Assembly (NCBI RefSeq): GCF_004791025.1 | Contig: NZ_SRUO01000005.1 | Coordinates: forward strand, 248,001-312,000 | Direction of reading: 5' to 3' | DNA length: 64,000 nt | Origin: Mesorhizobium sp. M4B.F.Ca.ET.203.01.1.1 | Lineage (GTDB): Bacteria > Pseudomonadota > Alphaproteobacteria > Rhizobiales > Rhizobiaceae | Shown here: piece after piece, positions 34,483 to 44,722 of the stretch | How positions within the stretch are numbered: the first letter of the stretch is position 1 | Layout: each line of letters starts with the position of its first letter | Made by a program: the position numbers and the translations under genes | The notes under the pieces: model-generated | The model's input: only the letters and a program-made list of their open reading frames with translations | Told to the model about the DNA's origin: nothing | Databases searched by the model: none

Positions 34483-35124
34483 TCAGGTCGCGTCGTTTTC
34501 CCAGCGGTCGAGGAAGGCCTCGATCGGCATGGCCTGCATGTCGGGAACGGCCTTGGCCAGTTTCTCGGGCGGCCAGTCCCACCAGCCGAGGCGTTCGATG
34601 CGGGCCGCGATGCCGGCGTTGAAACGCTGGCGCAGCGACCTGGCCGGCGCGCCGGCGACGATCGTGTAGGCCGGCACGTCATGCGTCACCACCGCGTTGG
34701 CGCCGACAATGGCGCCATTGCCGATGGTGATGCCCGGCATGATCACCGCGCCATGGCCGATCCAGACGTCGTGGCCGATACTGACGGACCTTGCCTGCCG
34801 CCGCTCCCGGAAGGCCGCGTCGACGCCCAGCCAGCGGAAATACTCGTTCGGCCGGTAGCTGACCTTGTGCTGCGTCAGCCGCTCGATCGGATGTTCGAGC
34901 GCATTGATGCGGCTGTTGGCGGCGATCGAGCAAAATTTGCCGATCGTCGTGTAGATCGCTTCGGCGTGGCGTTCGAAATAGGAGAAGTCGCCGACCGTCA
35001 CCTCGCGCAGGACCACCCGTTCGCCGATCGAGGCGTAGCGGCCGAGCTTGCATGCCTTCAGTTCCGCGGTCGGATGGATGCGCGGTTCCGGATCTTTCAG
35101 GACGAGGTCTTCGGCACGGTCCAT
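34483..35124 (-). CDS. Hexapeptide-repeat acetyltransferase (phosphonate-associated / CatB-like family)
   Basis: The 213-residue protein is a left-handed beta-helix acyltransferase. Hexapeptide turns run from PTAELKACKLGRYASIGERV through IGHDVWIGHGAVIMPGITIG to IVGANAVVTHDV, and the XAT-type IGKFCSIA and HPIERLTQH elements carry the likely catalytic His. The closest pattern I recall is the phosphonate-metabolism transferase family, often found with phn genes, but there are none here. It likely acetylates a small molecule. Chloramphenicol-type substrates are possible. Confidence 0.85.
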   Translation of the reverse strand: MDRAEDLVLKDPEPRIHPTAELKACKLGRYASIGERVVLREVTVGDFSYFERHAEAIYTTIGKFCSIAANSRINALEHPIERLTQHKVSYRPNEYFRWLGVDAAFRERRQARSVSIGHDVWIGHGAVIMPGITIGNGAIVGANAVVTHDVPAYTIVAGAPARSLRQRFNAGIAARIERLGWWDWPPEKLAKAVPDMQAMPIEAFLDRWENDAT

Positions 35125-35208
35125 GCGGCGGCTTTACCCCCGCGCAGTTGCTGCTGCAAGGCGGGAGCAATGTCGCGCCGTCAAACAGCCCGAGAGGGTC
35201 TGCCCCGC

Positions 35209-35691
35209 TTATTGCGGCTTGCCCTTGGTCCAAACCACGTTCTGGCCGTAGAGCGGGATCGACGTGACCGACATCTTGGCCGAACCGTTCTGCACCTGGC
35301 GTGAATGCGAGAGATAGATCAGCGTCTCGTTCTTCTTGTCGTAGATGCGGTTCACCACCTGCTTCTTCCAGATCAGGCTGATGCCCTGCTTGAACACCTC
35401 CTCGCCGCTTTCGCCCATGTCGATGTCACCGATGGTGATCGGTCCGGTCTGGCGGCAGGAGATCGACGAATCGGACGGATCCTCGAACCAGTTGCCCTTG
35501 TGCAGCCGATCGATGACGCTGCGATCGAAATACGCGACGTGGCAGGTGACGCCCTCGACTTTCGGATCCTTGATCGCCTCGACCATGATGTCGTTGCCGA
35601 CCCAGTCGACGCCGACCTTGCCGACCTCCTCGGCCGCCGCCGCGCCGACGACAAGGCATGCGGCAAGCGCGCCGCCGATCAGTTTTCGCAA
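35209..35691 (-). CDS. creA: CreA family periplasmic protein
   Basis: The 160-residue protein has a signal peptide (LIGGALAACLVVGAAAAEE) and the CreA core: GVDWVGNDIMVEAIKDPKV, VTCHVAYFD, DPSDSSISCRQTGPI and NRIYDKKNETLIYLSHSR. The two Cys may form a disulfide. Length matches E. coli CreA (157). The function remains unknown in any organism. Confidence 0.9.
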   Translation of the reverse strand: MRKLIGGALAACLVVGAAAAEEVGKVGVDWVGNDIMVEAIKDPKVEGVTCHVAYFDRSVIDRLHKGNWFEDPSDSSISCRQTGPITIGDIDMGESGEEVFKQGISLIWKKQVVNRIYDKKNETLIYLSHSRQVQNGSAKMSVTSIPLYGQNVVWTKGKPQ

Positions 35692-35751
35692 GGGAGCCTC
35701 CTCGGTTCGAGTTGCCGGTCTCAGGTGGGACTGAGGTGGCTTGTTTACAAG

Positions 35752-36249
35752 CTAGGCCTGGCGGAACCTCAACATCTGCCGCAGCACGTCGCTCCTGAGG
35801 ACAAAGTGCTGGACCAGCGCGCCGGCGATATGCAGCAGCACGACATAGAGCAGGATGTTCTTGCCCACCACATGCACCAGCCCGGCTCCCGGCAGCTGCA
35901 GGAACCAGGCGGCGGCGCCCGAAAGCGGCACGATGAAGATGAGCGCATAGATCAAGAGATGCGCTGCCTTGGCCAGCAGCCGCAGCGCCGGATGCTCCAT
36001 GCCCGAGACCGGCGGCACGCCGCGCGTCGCCCTCAGCCAAAGCCGCCACGTCGCAAGAACGAGTACCGCAAGGCCGAGCACGACATGCATGTAGGCCAGC
36101 GGTATGTCCCCTGCGGCAGCCTGCTGCCCTCTGCGAAAGGCACGCCAGACATGCTCCATGCCGTCATGGGCAAGGAACTGGATCAGAATCAGCGCCGCGA
36201 TGCCCCAATGCAGCCAGATCTGGATCTTCGAATAGGAGGCTGCTTGCAT
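35752..36249 (-). CDS. Cytochrome b561 family protein
   Basis: The 165-residue protein has four membrane helices with His residues placed as in bacterial cytochrome b561: HWGIAALILIQF in helix 1, MHVVLGLAVLVLATWRLWLR in helix 2, HLLIYALIFIVPL in helix 3 and LLHIAGALVQHF in helix 4. These bind two haems and would take electrons from ubiquinol or deliver them to superoxide. It is divergent from the SCO gene. Confidence 0.87.
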   Translation of the reverse strand: MQAASYSKIQIWLHWGIAALILIQFLAHDGMEHVWRAFRRGQQAAAGDIPLAYMHVVLGLAVLVLATWRLWLRATRGVPPVSGMEHPALRLLAKAAHLLIYALIFIVPLSGAAAWFLQLPGAGLVHVVGKNILLYVVLLHIAGALVQHFVLRSDVLRQMLRFRQA

Positions 36250-36438
36250 GTCCGGTCCATCGCTGGCGTGTCTGTCTCGAAGGTAGGTCGGCGGAAAACC
36301 CGGTCAAATTAAGGATTGGCAATATGCATCGGTTGCGGCAACGCGGCATCTTTGCCTCCGCCGCCTCTACCCGCTAAGACTGCTCGAACAAGGCGTCCGA
36401 TTGGGCGCCCAATGAAAGATCACGACGGACATTTCCCG

Positions 36439-37017
36439 ATGATGCGTTCAATCCTGGTCGGCATTCTCGTCCTGATGGCGGCCGGCATCGGCTGGCTGAC
36501 CTTCGACTGGTACCGCGGCCACTATAGCGGCGAGCCTTACGGCGCGCCCTTCGCGCTGGTCGACCAGAAGGGCGCGCCGATCACCGAAGCCGCCTTCAGG
36601 GGCCATCCCAGCGTCGTCTTCTTCGGCTTCACCCATTGCCCCGAAGTGTGCCCGACCACGCTCTTCGAACTGTCCGGCTGGCTGAAGACGCTTGGCGACG
36701 GCGGCAAGAACCTGAACGCCTATTTCGTCACCGTCGACCCCGAGCGTGACACGCCCGAGATCATCAAGGCCTATGTCGGTAATTTCTCCGACCGCATCGT
36801 CGGCATCAGCGGCGACCCCGACAAGGTCCATGCCATGGCCAAATCCTTCGGCATCTACTGGAAGAAGGTCGACACCGGCGATGGCGACTACACGATGGAC
36901 CACACCGCCTCGGTGCTGCTGCTCAATGGCAAGGGCGAGTTCTCCGGCACCATCGCCTATGGCGAAAGTGCTGACGCGGCCGTTGCCAAGCTGAAGCGCC
37001 TGGCGAACGAAGGCTGA
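36439..37017 (+). CDS. SCO family copper chaperone/thioredoxin-like protein
   Basis: From ATG 36439 the protein is 192 residues with an N-terminal membrane anchor (ILVGILVLMAAGIGWLTF). The thioredoxin-fold domain holds the copper motif FGFTHCPEVCPTT and the distal ligand His in YTMDHTASVLLL. SCO proteins deliver copper to subunit II of cytochrome c oxidase. An ATG at 36412 (201 residues) is another possible start; the frame is open earlier still. It is followed nine bases later by prmA. Confidence 0.9.
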   Translation: MMRSILVGILVLMAAGIGWLTFDWYRGHYSGEPYGAPFALVDQKGAPITEAAFRGHPSVVFFGFTHCPEVCPTTLFELSGWLKTLGDGGKNLNAYFVTVDPERDTPEIIKAYVGNFSDRIVGISGDPDKVHAMAKSFGIYWKKVDTGDGDYTMDHTASVLLLNGKGEFSGTIAYGESADAAVAKLKRLANEG

Positions 37018-37026
37018 CACCGTCCG

Positions 37027-37899
37027 ATGGCGCAAACGCGGCTCCATTTCACCGCCGGCAAGATCGAGGCCGATCGCATCTTCGCCGCGCTCGATGCGGC
37101 CTTCGAGGATGAGGGCCTGCCGCTTGCCGTGCTGGAGGTCGACGAGGACCGCGACATCCACGAAGTCTCGCTCTATGCTGATGGCGACGTCGATGCGGTC
37201 GAGGCGCGACTGAAGGACATCCTTGCCGGCCTCGCGCTGACGAAGCCTATCGAACGCGAAACGCTGCCCGAAATCGACTGGGTGGCGCGCTCGCTGGAGG
37301 GCTTGAAGCCGGTGCGCGCCGGCCGCTTCTTCGTCCATGGCGCGCATGACCGCGACAGGCGCCACAGCGGCGACCTCGCCATCGAGATCGAGGCCGGCCT
37401 TGCCTTCGGCACCGGCCATCACGGCACCACCGCCGGCTGCCTCGAAATGCTGGAGAAGGTCGTGCGGCGCGAGCGGCCGCGCAACGCCCTCGACCTTGGC
37501 ACCGGCAGCGCCGTGCTGGCGATCGCGCTGGCGAGGCTGGCACATATCCCGGTGCTGGCGACCGACATCGACCCGGTCGCCGTCAAGGTCGCCGCCGCCA
37601 ATGCCCGCCTTAACCATGTCAAGGCGCTGGTCGAAACCGTGACCGCGCCGGGCTTCCACCACCCGATCTTCGGCAGGCGCGCGCCGTTCGATCTCATCGT
37701 CGCCAACATATTGGCGCGGCCTTTGATGCGGCTGGCGCCGGAGATGGCGAAGCACATCAGGCTCGGCGGCTCGCTCGTGCTGTCCGGCATTCTCGATCGC
37801 CAGCGCGATGCCGTGGTCTCGGCCTATGTCGGCCAGAGCTTCCGCCACGTTCGCACCCTGCACCGCGAGGGCTGGGTGACGATCCATCTCAAGCGCTGA
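37027..37899 (+). CDS. prmA: Ribosomal protein L11 methyltransferase
   Basis: The 290-residue protein matches PrmA: a substrate-binding N-terminal domain, [16 protein letters not shown], the SAM motif [17 protein letters not shown], acidic [11 protein letters not shown], and [18 protein letters not shown], where Asn replaces the usual catalytic Asn/Asp-Pro set as normal in this family. It trimethylates ribosomal protein L11. It begins nine bases after the SCO stop and the two are probably co-transcribed. Confidence 0.93.
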   Translation: MAQTRLHFTAGKIEADRIFAALDAAFEDEGLPLAVLEVDEDRDIHEVSLYADGDVDAVEARLKDILAGLALTKPIERETLPEIDWVARSLEGLKPVRAGRFFVHGAHDRDRRHSGDLAIEIEAGLAFGTGHHGTTAGCLEMLEKVVRRERPRNALDLGTGSAVLAIALARLAHIPVLATDIDPVAVKVAAANARLNHVKALVETVTAPGFHHPIFGRRAPFDLIVANILARPLMRLAPEMAKHIRLGGSLVLSGILDRQRDAVVSAYVGQSFRHVRTLHREGWVTIHLKR

Positions 37900-37982
37900 A
37901 ACTGGACCAATCCGTCCCTCCGGAAATCGATTCCGGTTTTCGGGGCCATGCGCTACGGTCGCGTCGACAGAGGAGGCCCATC

Positions 37983-39827
37983 ATGTTCCAGACCTTCGAC
38001 TCGGCGGGCGATCCGTCTGTCGGCAAGCCGCGCGTGGCGCTGCTGCGGCAATGGCTGGCTGAGAACGGCCTCGACGGGTTCATTGTTCCCCGCGCGGACG
38101 AGCACCAGGGCGAGTATGTCGCCGACCGGTCGGCGCGGCTGAAATGGCTGACCGGCTTCAGCGGCTCGGCCGGCGTCGCCATCGTCCTTAGCGACCGCGC
38201 CTTCGTCTTCGTCGACGGGCGCTACACGCTGCAGGTGCGCAGCGAAGTCGATCTCGACATCTTCGCCATCGAGAGCCTCATCGACAACCCGCCTGCCACC
38301 TGGATCAAGGACAATCTCGGCAAGGGTGCACGCTTGGGCTTCGACCCATGGCTGCACACGCTGAGCGAAGTCAAGGCCCTGAAGGCCTCGGCCGAGCAGT
38401 CCGGCGCGACCCTGGTGCCGCTCGACCAGAATCCCATCGACATCATCTGGAAAGACCAGCCCGAGCCGCCCGTGGCGCCGGTCGAAATCCATCCGATCGG
38501 TTTCGCCGGCGACCTGGCCAAGGATAAGCTGGCGCGGCTGGCGGCAGCGATCGACAAGGACGGCGCGACCCATGCGGTGCTCACCGACCCGTCCTCGATA
38601 GCCTGGGTCTTCAACATCCGCGGCGGCGACGTGCCGCACACGCCGCTGGCGCTGGGTTTCGCGATCCTTGCCGCCGACGGCAAGCATCAGCTCTTCATGG
38701 ATCAGCGCAAATTCCCGCGCATGGTCGCCGCCTATCTCACCCAGCTTGCCGACCTGCACGAGCCCGGCGAATTCGAAGCCGCCGTTGTCGCGCTGGCCAA
38801 GGGCGGCGCCAGGATCGCGCTCGACCCTGTTCTGGCGGCCGAAAGGCTGAGAATGCTGGTCGAGGACAATGGCGGTTCGGTGGTTTCAGCGCCCGATCCG
38901 GCCCGCATCCCCCGCGCCACCAAAAACCAGGCCGAGATCAACGGCAGCCGCGCCGCGCACCGCCGCGACGGCGCGGCGGTGGCCAAGCTGCTCTGCTGGC
39001 TCGACCGGCAACAGCCGGGCACGCTCGACGAGATCGCGGTCGTCACCAGACTCGAGGAGGTGCGCCGGCAGACCGGCGAGGAAACCCAGATGCCGCTGCG
39101 CGACGTCTCCTTCGACACCATTTCCGGCGCCGGGCCGAACGGCGCCATCATGCACTACCGTGTCTCCCGCGCCACCAGCCGCAAGCTCGCCGACGGCGAA
39201 CTGTTCCTGCTCGATTCCGGCGGCCAGTATCAGGACGGCACCACCGACATCACCCGGACCGTGCCGGTCGGCCAACCCACCGAGGAGATGCGCGAGCGCT
39301 TCACCCTGGTGCTGAAGGGCATGATCGGCATTTCCATGCTGCGCTTTCCCGCCGGCACGCGCGGCTCGGAAATCGACGCCGTGGCGCGCGTGGCGCTGTG
39401 GAAGCACGGCTGCGACTTCGCCCACGGCACCGGCCATGGCGTCGGCTCCTACCTTGCCGTCCATGAAGGCCCGCAGCGCATCGCCCGCACCGGCACCGAG
39501 AAGCTGCTCGCCGGCATGATGCTCTCCAACGAGCCTGGCTACTACAAGGAAGGCGCCTACGGTATCCGCATCGAGAACCTCGTGCTGGTCACGGCCGCCG
39601 AGCAGGTAGAAGGCGGCGACATCGCAATGCACGGCTTCGAGACGCTGACGCTGGCGCCGATCGACAAGCGCCTAGTTCGCACCGATCTGCTGACACGCGA
39701 CGAGTTGCATTGGCTCGACACCTATCACGCCCGGGTGCTGGCCGAGATCGGCCCTATGCTGGACGGCGAGACGCTGGCCTGGCTGGAGAAGGCGACCGCG
39801 CCGCTGCCGCACGACGCCAAGATCTGA
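37983..39827 (+). CDS. pepP: Three-domain Xaa-Pro aminopeptidase (aminopeptidase P)
   Basis: The 614-residue size and two creatinase-like N-terminal domains (residues about 1-310) match the three-domain APP1 type rather than the 440-residue E. coli form. The C-terminal pita-bread domain shows the two-metal ligands: Asp in LLDSGGQYQDG and TTDITRT, His in HGTGHGVGSYL, Glu in NEPGYYKEG and Glu in GIRIENLVLV. It removes N-terminal residues preceding proline. GAGG precedes the ATG. A palindromic repeat element follows the stop. Confidence 0.92.
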   Translation: MFQTFDSAGDPSVGKPRVALLRQWLAENGLDGFIVPRADEHQGEYVADRSARLKWLTGFSGSAGVAIVLSDRAFVFVDGRYTLQVRSEVDLDIFAIESLIDNPPATWIKDNLGKGARLGFDPWLHTLSEVKALKASAEQSGATLVPLDQNPIDIIWKDQPEPPVAPVEIHPIGFAGDLAKDKLARLAAAIDKDGATHAVLTDPSSIAWVFNIRGGDVPHTPLALGFAILAADGKHQLFMDQRKFPRMVAAYLTQLADLHEPGEFEAAVVALAKGGARIALDPVLAAERLRMLVEDNGGSVVSAPDPARIPRATKNQAEINGSRAAHRRDGAAVAKLLCWLDRQQPGTLDEIAVVTRLEEVRRQTGEETQMPLRDVSFDTISGAGPNGAIMHYRVSRATSRKLADGELFLLDSGGQYQDGTTDITRTVPVGQPTEEMRERFTLVLKGMIGISMLRFPAGTRGSEIDAVARVALWKHGCDFAHGTGHGVGSYLAVHEGPQRIARTGTEKLLAGMMLSNEPGYYKEGAYGIRIENLVLVTAAEQVEGGDIAMHGFETLTLAPIDKRLVRTDLLTRDELHWLDTYHARVLAEIGPMLDGETLAWLEKATAPLPHDAKI

Positions 39828-39852
39828 ATCCAACAACTTGGAAGGTCAGCAC

Positions 39853-40024
39853 TGCCGCTCATCCGCCTGCCGGCACCTTCTCCCCGTATAGTGACGGGGA
39901 GAAGGGGCTGACTGTGACGTCGGCGCTATCTTGCAACGTCAGCGATTGGCGAAACCGTCGATGAGGGCTTCTTTCTCCCCGTCACTATACGGGGAGAAAT
40001 GCCCGGCAGGGCAATGAGGGGCGG
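39853..40024. repeat. Inverted-repeat element with CTCCCCGTATAGTGACGGGGAG arms
   Basis: The left arm (39853-39905) and right arm (39970-40024) are inverted copies about 53-55 bases long, joined by a 64-base centre. Each arm contains its own palindrome, TTCTCCCCGTATAGTGACGG and its complement. It fills the gap between two convergent genes and is a recognisable rhizobial-type dispersed repeat. Confidence 0.85.
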
Positions 40025-40074
40025 CACCGACGCGCACAACGAAATTGAACCGGCAGTCAGCTCGGACCAGAAAC

Positions 40075-40371
40075 TTACCCTGCGAACTGCCTGGCCAGTA
40101 TCAGCACGGCGGCACCGGCCAAAAACATCGACATCAACCCGCCGCGCAGCGACACGGCCGCGGCGACGATCAGCGCCGCCCATTCCGCGGGACCGGCGCC
40201 AAGCGCCGCCGGCGCGACCAGCGTGGTCAGCACCGCCGCCGGCACGGCGTTCAAGCCAGCCTCGACGCGCGGATGGACGTTGTCGAAGCGCGAGATGACC
40301 AGGTGCCCGCCGACGCGGGTGAGATAGGTGGCGACAGCACCAGCGATGATGATCCAGAAGGTGGTGCTCAT
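40075..40371 (-). CDS. azlD: AzlD family branched-chain amino acid exporter subunit
   Basis: The 98-residue protein has three or four hydrophobic helices and the AzlD pattern IIAGAVATYLTRVGGHLV and LNAVPAAVLTTLVAP. The start at ATG 40371 overlaps the stop of azlC by four bases, which fixes the start; the open frame further upstream is antisense-like shadow of azlC. AzlC and AzlD together form a small exporter of branched-chain amino acids. Confidence 0.9.
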   Translation of the reverse strand: MSTTFWIIIAGAVATYLTRVGGHLVISRFDNVHPRVEAGLNAVPAAVLTTLVAPAALGAGPAEWAALIVAAAVSLRGGLMSMFLAGAAVLILARQFAG

Positions 40372-41096
40372 GGCCGTTCCCCCACGCCGCTGTGATGCGG
40401 CGGCAGGATGACGGCGAGCAGCACGCCGGCGACGGCGCCGATGGAAACGTGCCAGGGCGAGCCTACCGTCTTGTAGGCGATGGTGGAGGCAACGGCGCTC
40501 GCTACGACCACAGGCAGCCACAGCGGCCGCTTGCGGAAGCCCATGACGAGGCCGAGGAAATAGATCGGCAGCAGGAAGTCGATGCCCAGCGCATGCGTGT
40601 CGGGAATGAGCTTGCCGAACACCGCGCCAAGCGCGCTTTCGATCACCCAGAACACATAGACCGGCAGGCCGAGCCCGAGATACCAGGCAAAGCCGACGGT
40701 CTCGCCGGATTGCGCCCTCGCCTCCGACACGGCGTATTGGGGATCGGTCATGATGAAGAAGCCGAGCGCCTGCTGCACCACCGGCCAGTGCGCGATGCGC
40801 CGGCCAAGGCCGGCGGAATAAAGCACGTGGCGGAAATTCACGGCGAAGATCGACAGCACGATCAGCCACGGCGCGACATGCTGGCCGAACAGTTCGATGC
40901 CGACCATCTGGCTGGCGCCGCCGAAGATCAGGGCGCTCATCAGGAAGGCTTCAAGGACCGAGAAACCATTGTCGACGGCGATTGCCCCGAACAGCAGCGC
41001 GAATGGCGCCGAAGCGACCACGACCGGCATGGAGAGCCGAACGCCGTCCCAGAAATCGCTCTTCGCATTGCTTTCGGAAATCGCTTCCGCCGACAT
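40368..41096 (-). CDS. azlC: AzlC family branched-chain amino acid exporter subunit
   Basis: From ATG 41096 (GGGAG eight bases upstream) the protein has 242 residues and about six hydrophobic helices. AzlC hallmarks are PFALLFGAIAVDNGFSVLEA, MSALIFGGASQMVGIELFG and FAVNFRHVLYSAGL. It is the large subunit of the exporter and is translated together with azlD. Confidence 0.92.
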   Translation of the reverse strand: MSAEAISESNAKSDFWDGVRLSMPVVVASAPFALLFGAIAVDNGFSVLEAFLMSALIFGGASQMVGIELFGQHVAPWLIVLSIFAVNFRHVLYSAGLGRRIAHWPVVQQALGFFIMTDPQYAVSEARAQSGETVGFAWYLGLGLPVYVFWVIESALGAVFGKLIPDTHALGIDFLLPIYFLGLVMGFRKRPLWLPVVVASAVASTIAYKTVGSPWHVSIGAVAGVLLAVILPPHHSGVGERP

Positions 41097-41189
41097 GGAT
41101 GGCTCCCTTTGACGGCCTGATGTAGGGAGCGTCGCCTTCCTTGTCACACCAATTCGCTTGAGCCGAACGATCAGCGGAAATGATCGCCG

Positions 41190-41507
41190 TCAGGATTTAT
41201 GCGATATCATGCATTCACTTTCCGGAATGTTGCCAATCCCCTTTGTCTCAATCGAGAGATCAGGGCGAGGGAAGCTTCCGACAACGACAAAACCGGCCTT
41301 CTCACAAGCCGCGACACATCGCGTGACATTAAGTGGAGGATTCTTGCTTCGTCCGGACATGCTGACGCCATACGTGCCGCTTGAGCACGAGGCATCCTTG
41401 CCGTCTGTGTCCCGGTGTAGGTAAACGACATCAAAAGTTTCGCCAACGATGCAGCCGGCGGGGCCGAATAGTGCTGCTGTCAGAACGGCATATCGACCGA
41501 AGATCAC
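41190..41507 (-). CDS. Small Cys-rich putative lipoprotein (hypothetical)
   Basis: The GTG at 41507 has GGAG six bases upstream and starts a 105-residue protein. Its N-terminus is a short hydrophobic leader ending in ALFGPAGC, a plausible lipobox with Cys at about residue 17. The remaining protein contains four more Cys (DGKDASCSSG, VTRCVAACEKAG, PESECMIS), which may form disulfides. Base composition here is visibly less GC-rich than in neighbours. I recognise no family. It lies in a 440-base gap between azlC and the DUF2461 gene, and the opposite strand offers only poorer frames. Confidence 0.5.
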   Translation of the reverse strand: MIFGRYAVLTAALFGPAGCIVGETFDVVYLHRDTDGKDASCSSGTYGVSMSGRSKNPPLNVTRCVAACEKAGFVVVGSFPRPDLSIETKGIGNIPESECMISHKS

Positions 41508-41538
41508 AATGGCTCCGTAAATACCGCTCAAGGCGAAA

Positions 41539-42230
41539 CTAGGCCTGCACCGCCTTGCCCTGGATGGCCCTGCCCCAGTCGAGCAGTGGCTTGGCCCGCA
41601 AGGTAAAATCGACGAGCTCGTCGACCAGCGCCGGCGAATGGATGCCGGCCGGGTCAATTGCCTGCTGGACGTAAAAGTGCCGGTTGCGGATGGCTTCGGC
41701 CAAGTCGCTGTCAGTGACATGCTCGAAGCCGCGCGGCGTGCGCTTCATGCGATCCTCGGTCTCGAATTCGAGACGGTTCTTTTTCAAGGCCGCCACCAGC
41801 GCGCGATACTTCTCCGGCTTCGTCGCGATGGCGTTGCGCATGGCGAGCAGCAGCTCAGGGCTGGGCTGCCACCAGGCGACGCCCGAGAAGCACCGCTCGA
41901 GCCCGATATGCACGTAGAACACGCCCTGCTCCATCTTGGTGCCGTCGGGCGACAGGATGGCCGACAGATGCCGGTTGTAGGGCCGCTTGTCCTTGGAGAA
42001 ACGCACGTCGCGATTGATGCGGAACAGCGACTTCTTGCGGTCGCCGCGCAGGCCAAGTCCGGCCGCGGCGAAACGCTCGGTCAGCGTCTCGACGAGATCG
42101 CAGAACGGCTCGTGCAGCTCGCTCTCGTACAGGTCGCGGTTCTCGTGAAACCACTCGCGGTTCTGGTGGAAGTCGAGCGCCTTGAGGAACGGAATGGCCT
42201 TTTGGCCAAACCCCTTGAACGGGCCGGCCA

Positions 42231-42231
<1 letters not shown>
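41539..42231 (-). CDS. DUF2461 (TIGR02453) family protein
   Basis: The 230-residue protein matches the DUF2461 family: FLKALDFHQNREWFHENRDLY at the N-terminus, then LFRINRDVRFSKDKRPYN and GVFYVHIGLERCFSGVAWW. The function of the family is unknown. The ATG at 42231 overlaps the ligA stop (TGATG), so it is the last gene of the ligA transcript. A longer start nine codons upstream (42258) lies inside ligA and is less likely. Confidence 0.88.
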
Positions 42232-44510
<2,279 letters not shown>

Positions 44511-44578
44511 TCATTCCCGAACAGCAGGATGCAGCCATATCCTGACTCAGATTCCAGGCACAGAGAATCAAGCACCAG

Positions 44579-44722
44579 GATGTGTTGAGATTCAGGTCAG
44601 GCCGAGTCGAGAATGGTGGCTTCCGAGAACCGGAGCGGAGCGTACTTTTGGGTACGTGAGCACCGGAAGCGCAGGAAGCCGCCGTTCGCAGGCGGGCCTC
44701 ACCTGAATATCGACGCAGCCTA
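44579..44722. repeat. Long palindromic element abutting the recN stop codon
   Basis: The outer arms 44581-44603 and 44695-44717 are inverted copies with about 19 of 23 matches (GATTCAGGTCAGGCC against GGCCTCACCTGAAT). Inside, GGTGGCTTCC pairs with GGAAGCCGCC, ACCGG with a second CCGG block, and GCGTAC with GTACGT around the TTTTG loop. The structure ends at the recN stop and may serve as its transcript end. The rest of the 284-base gap upstream of ligA shows no gene. Confidence 0.75.
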
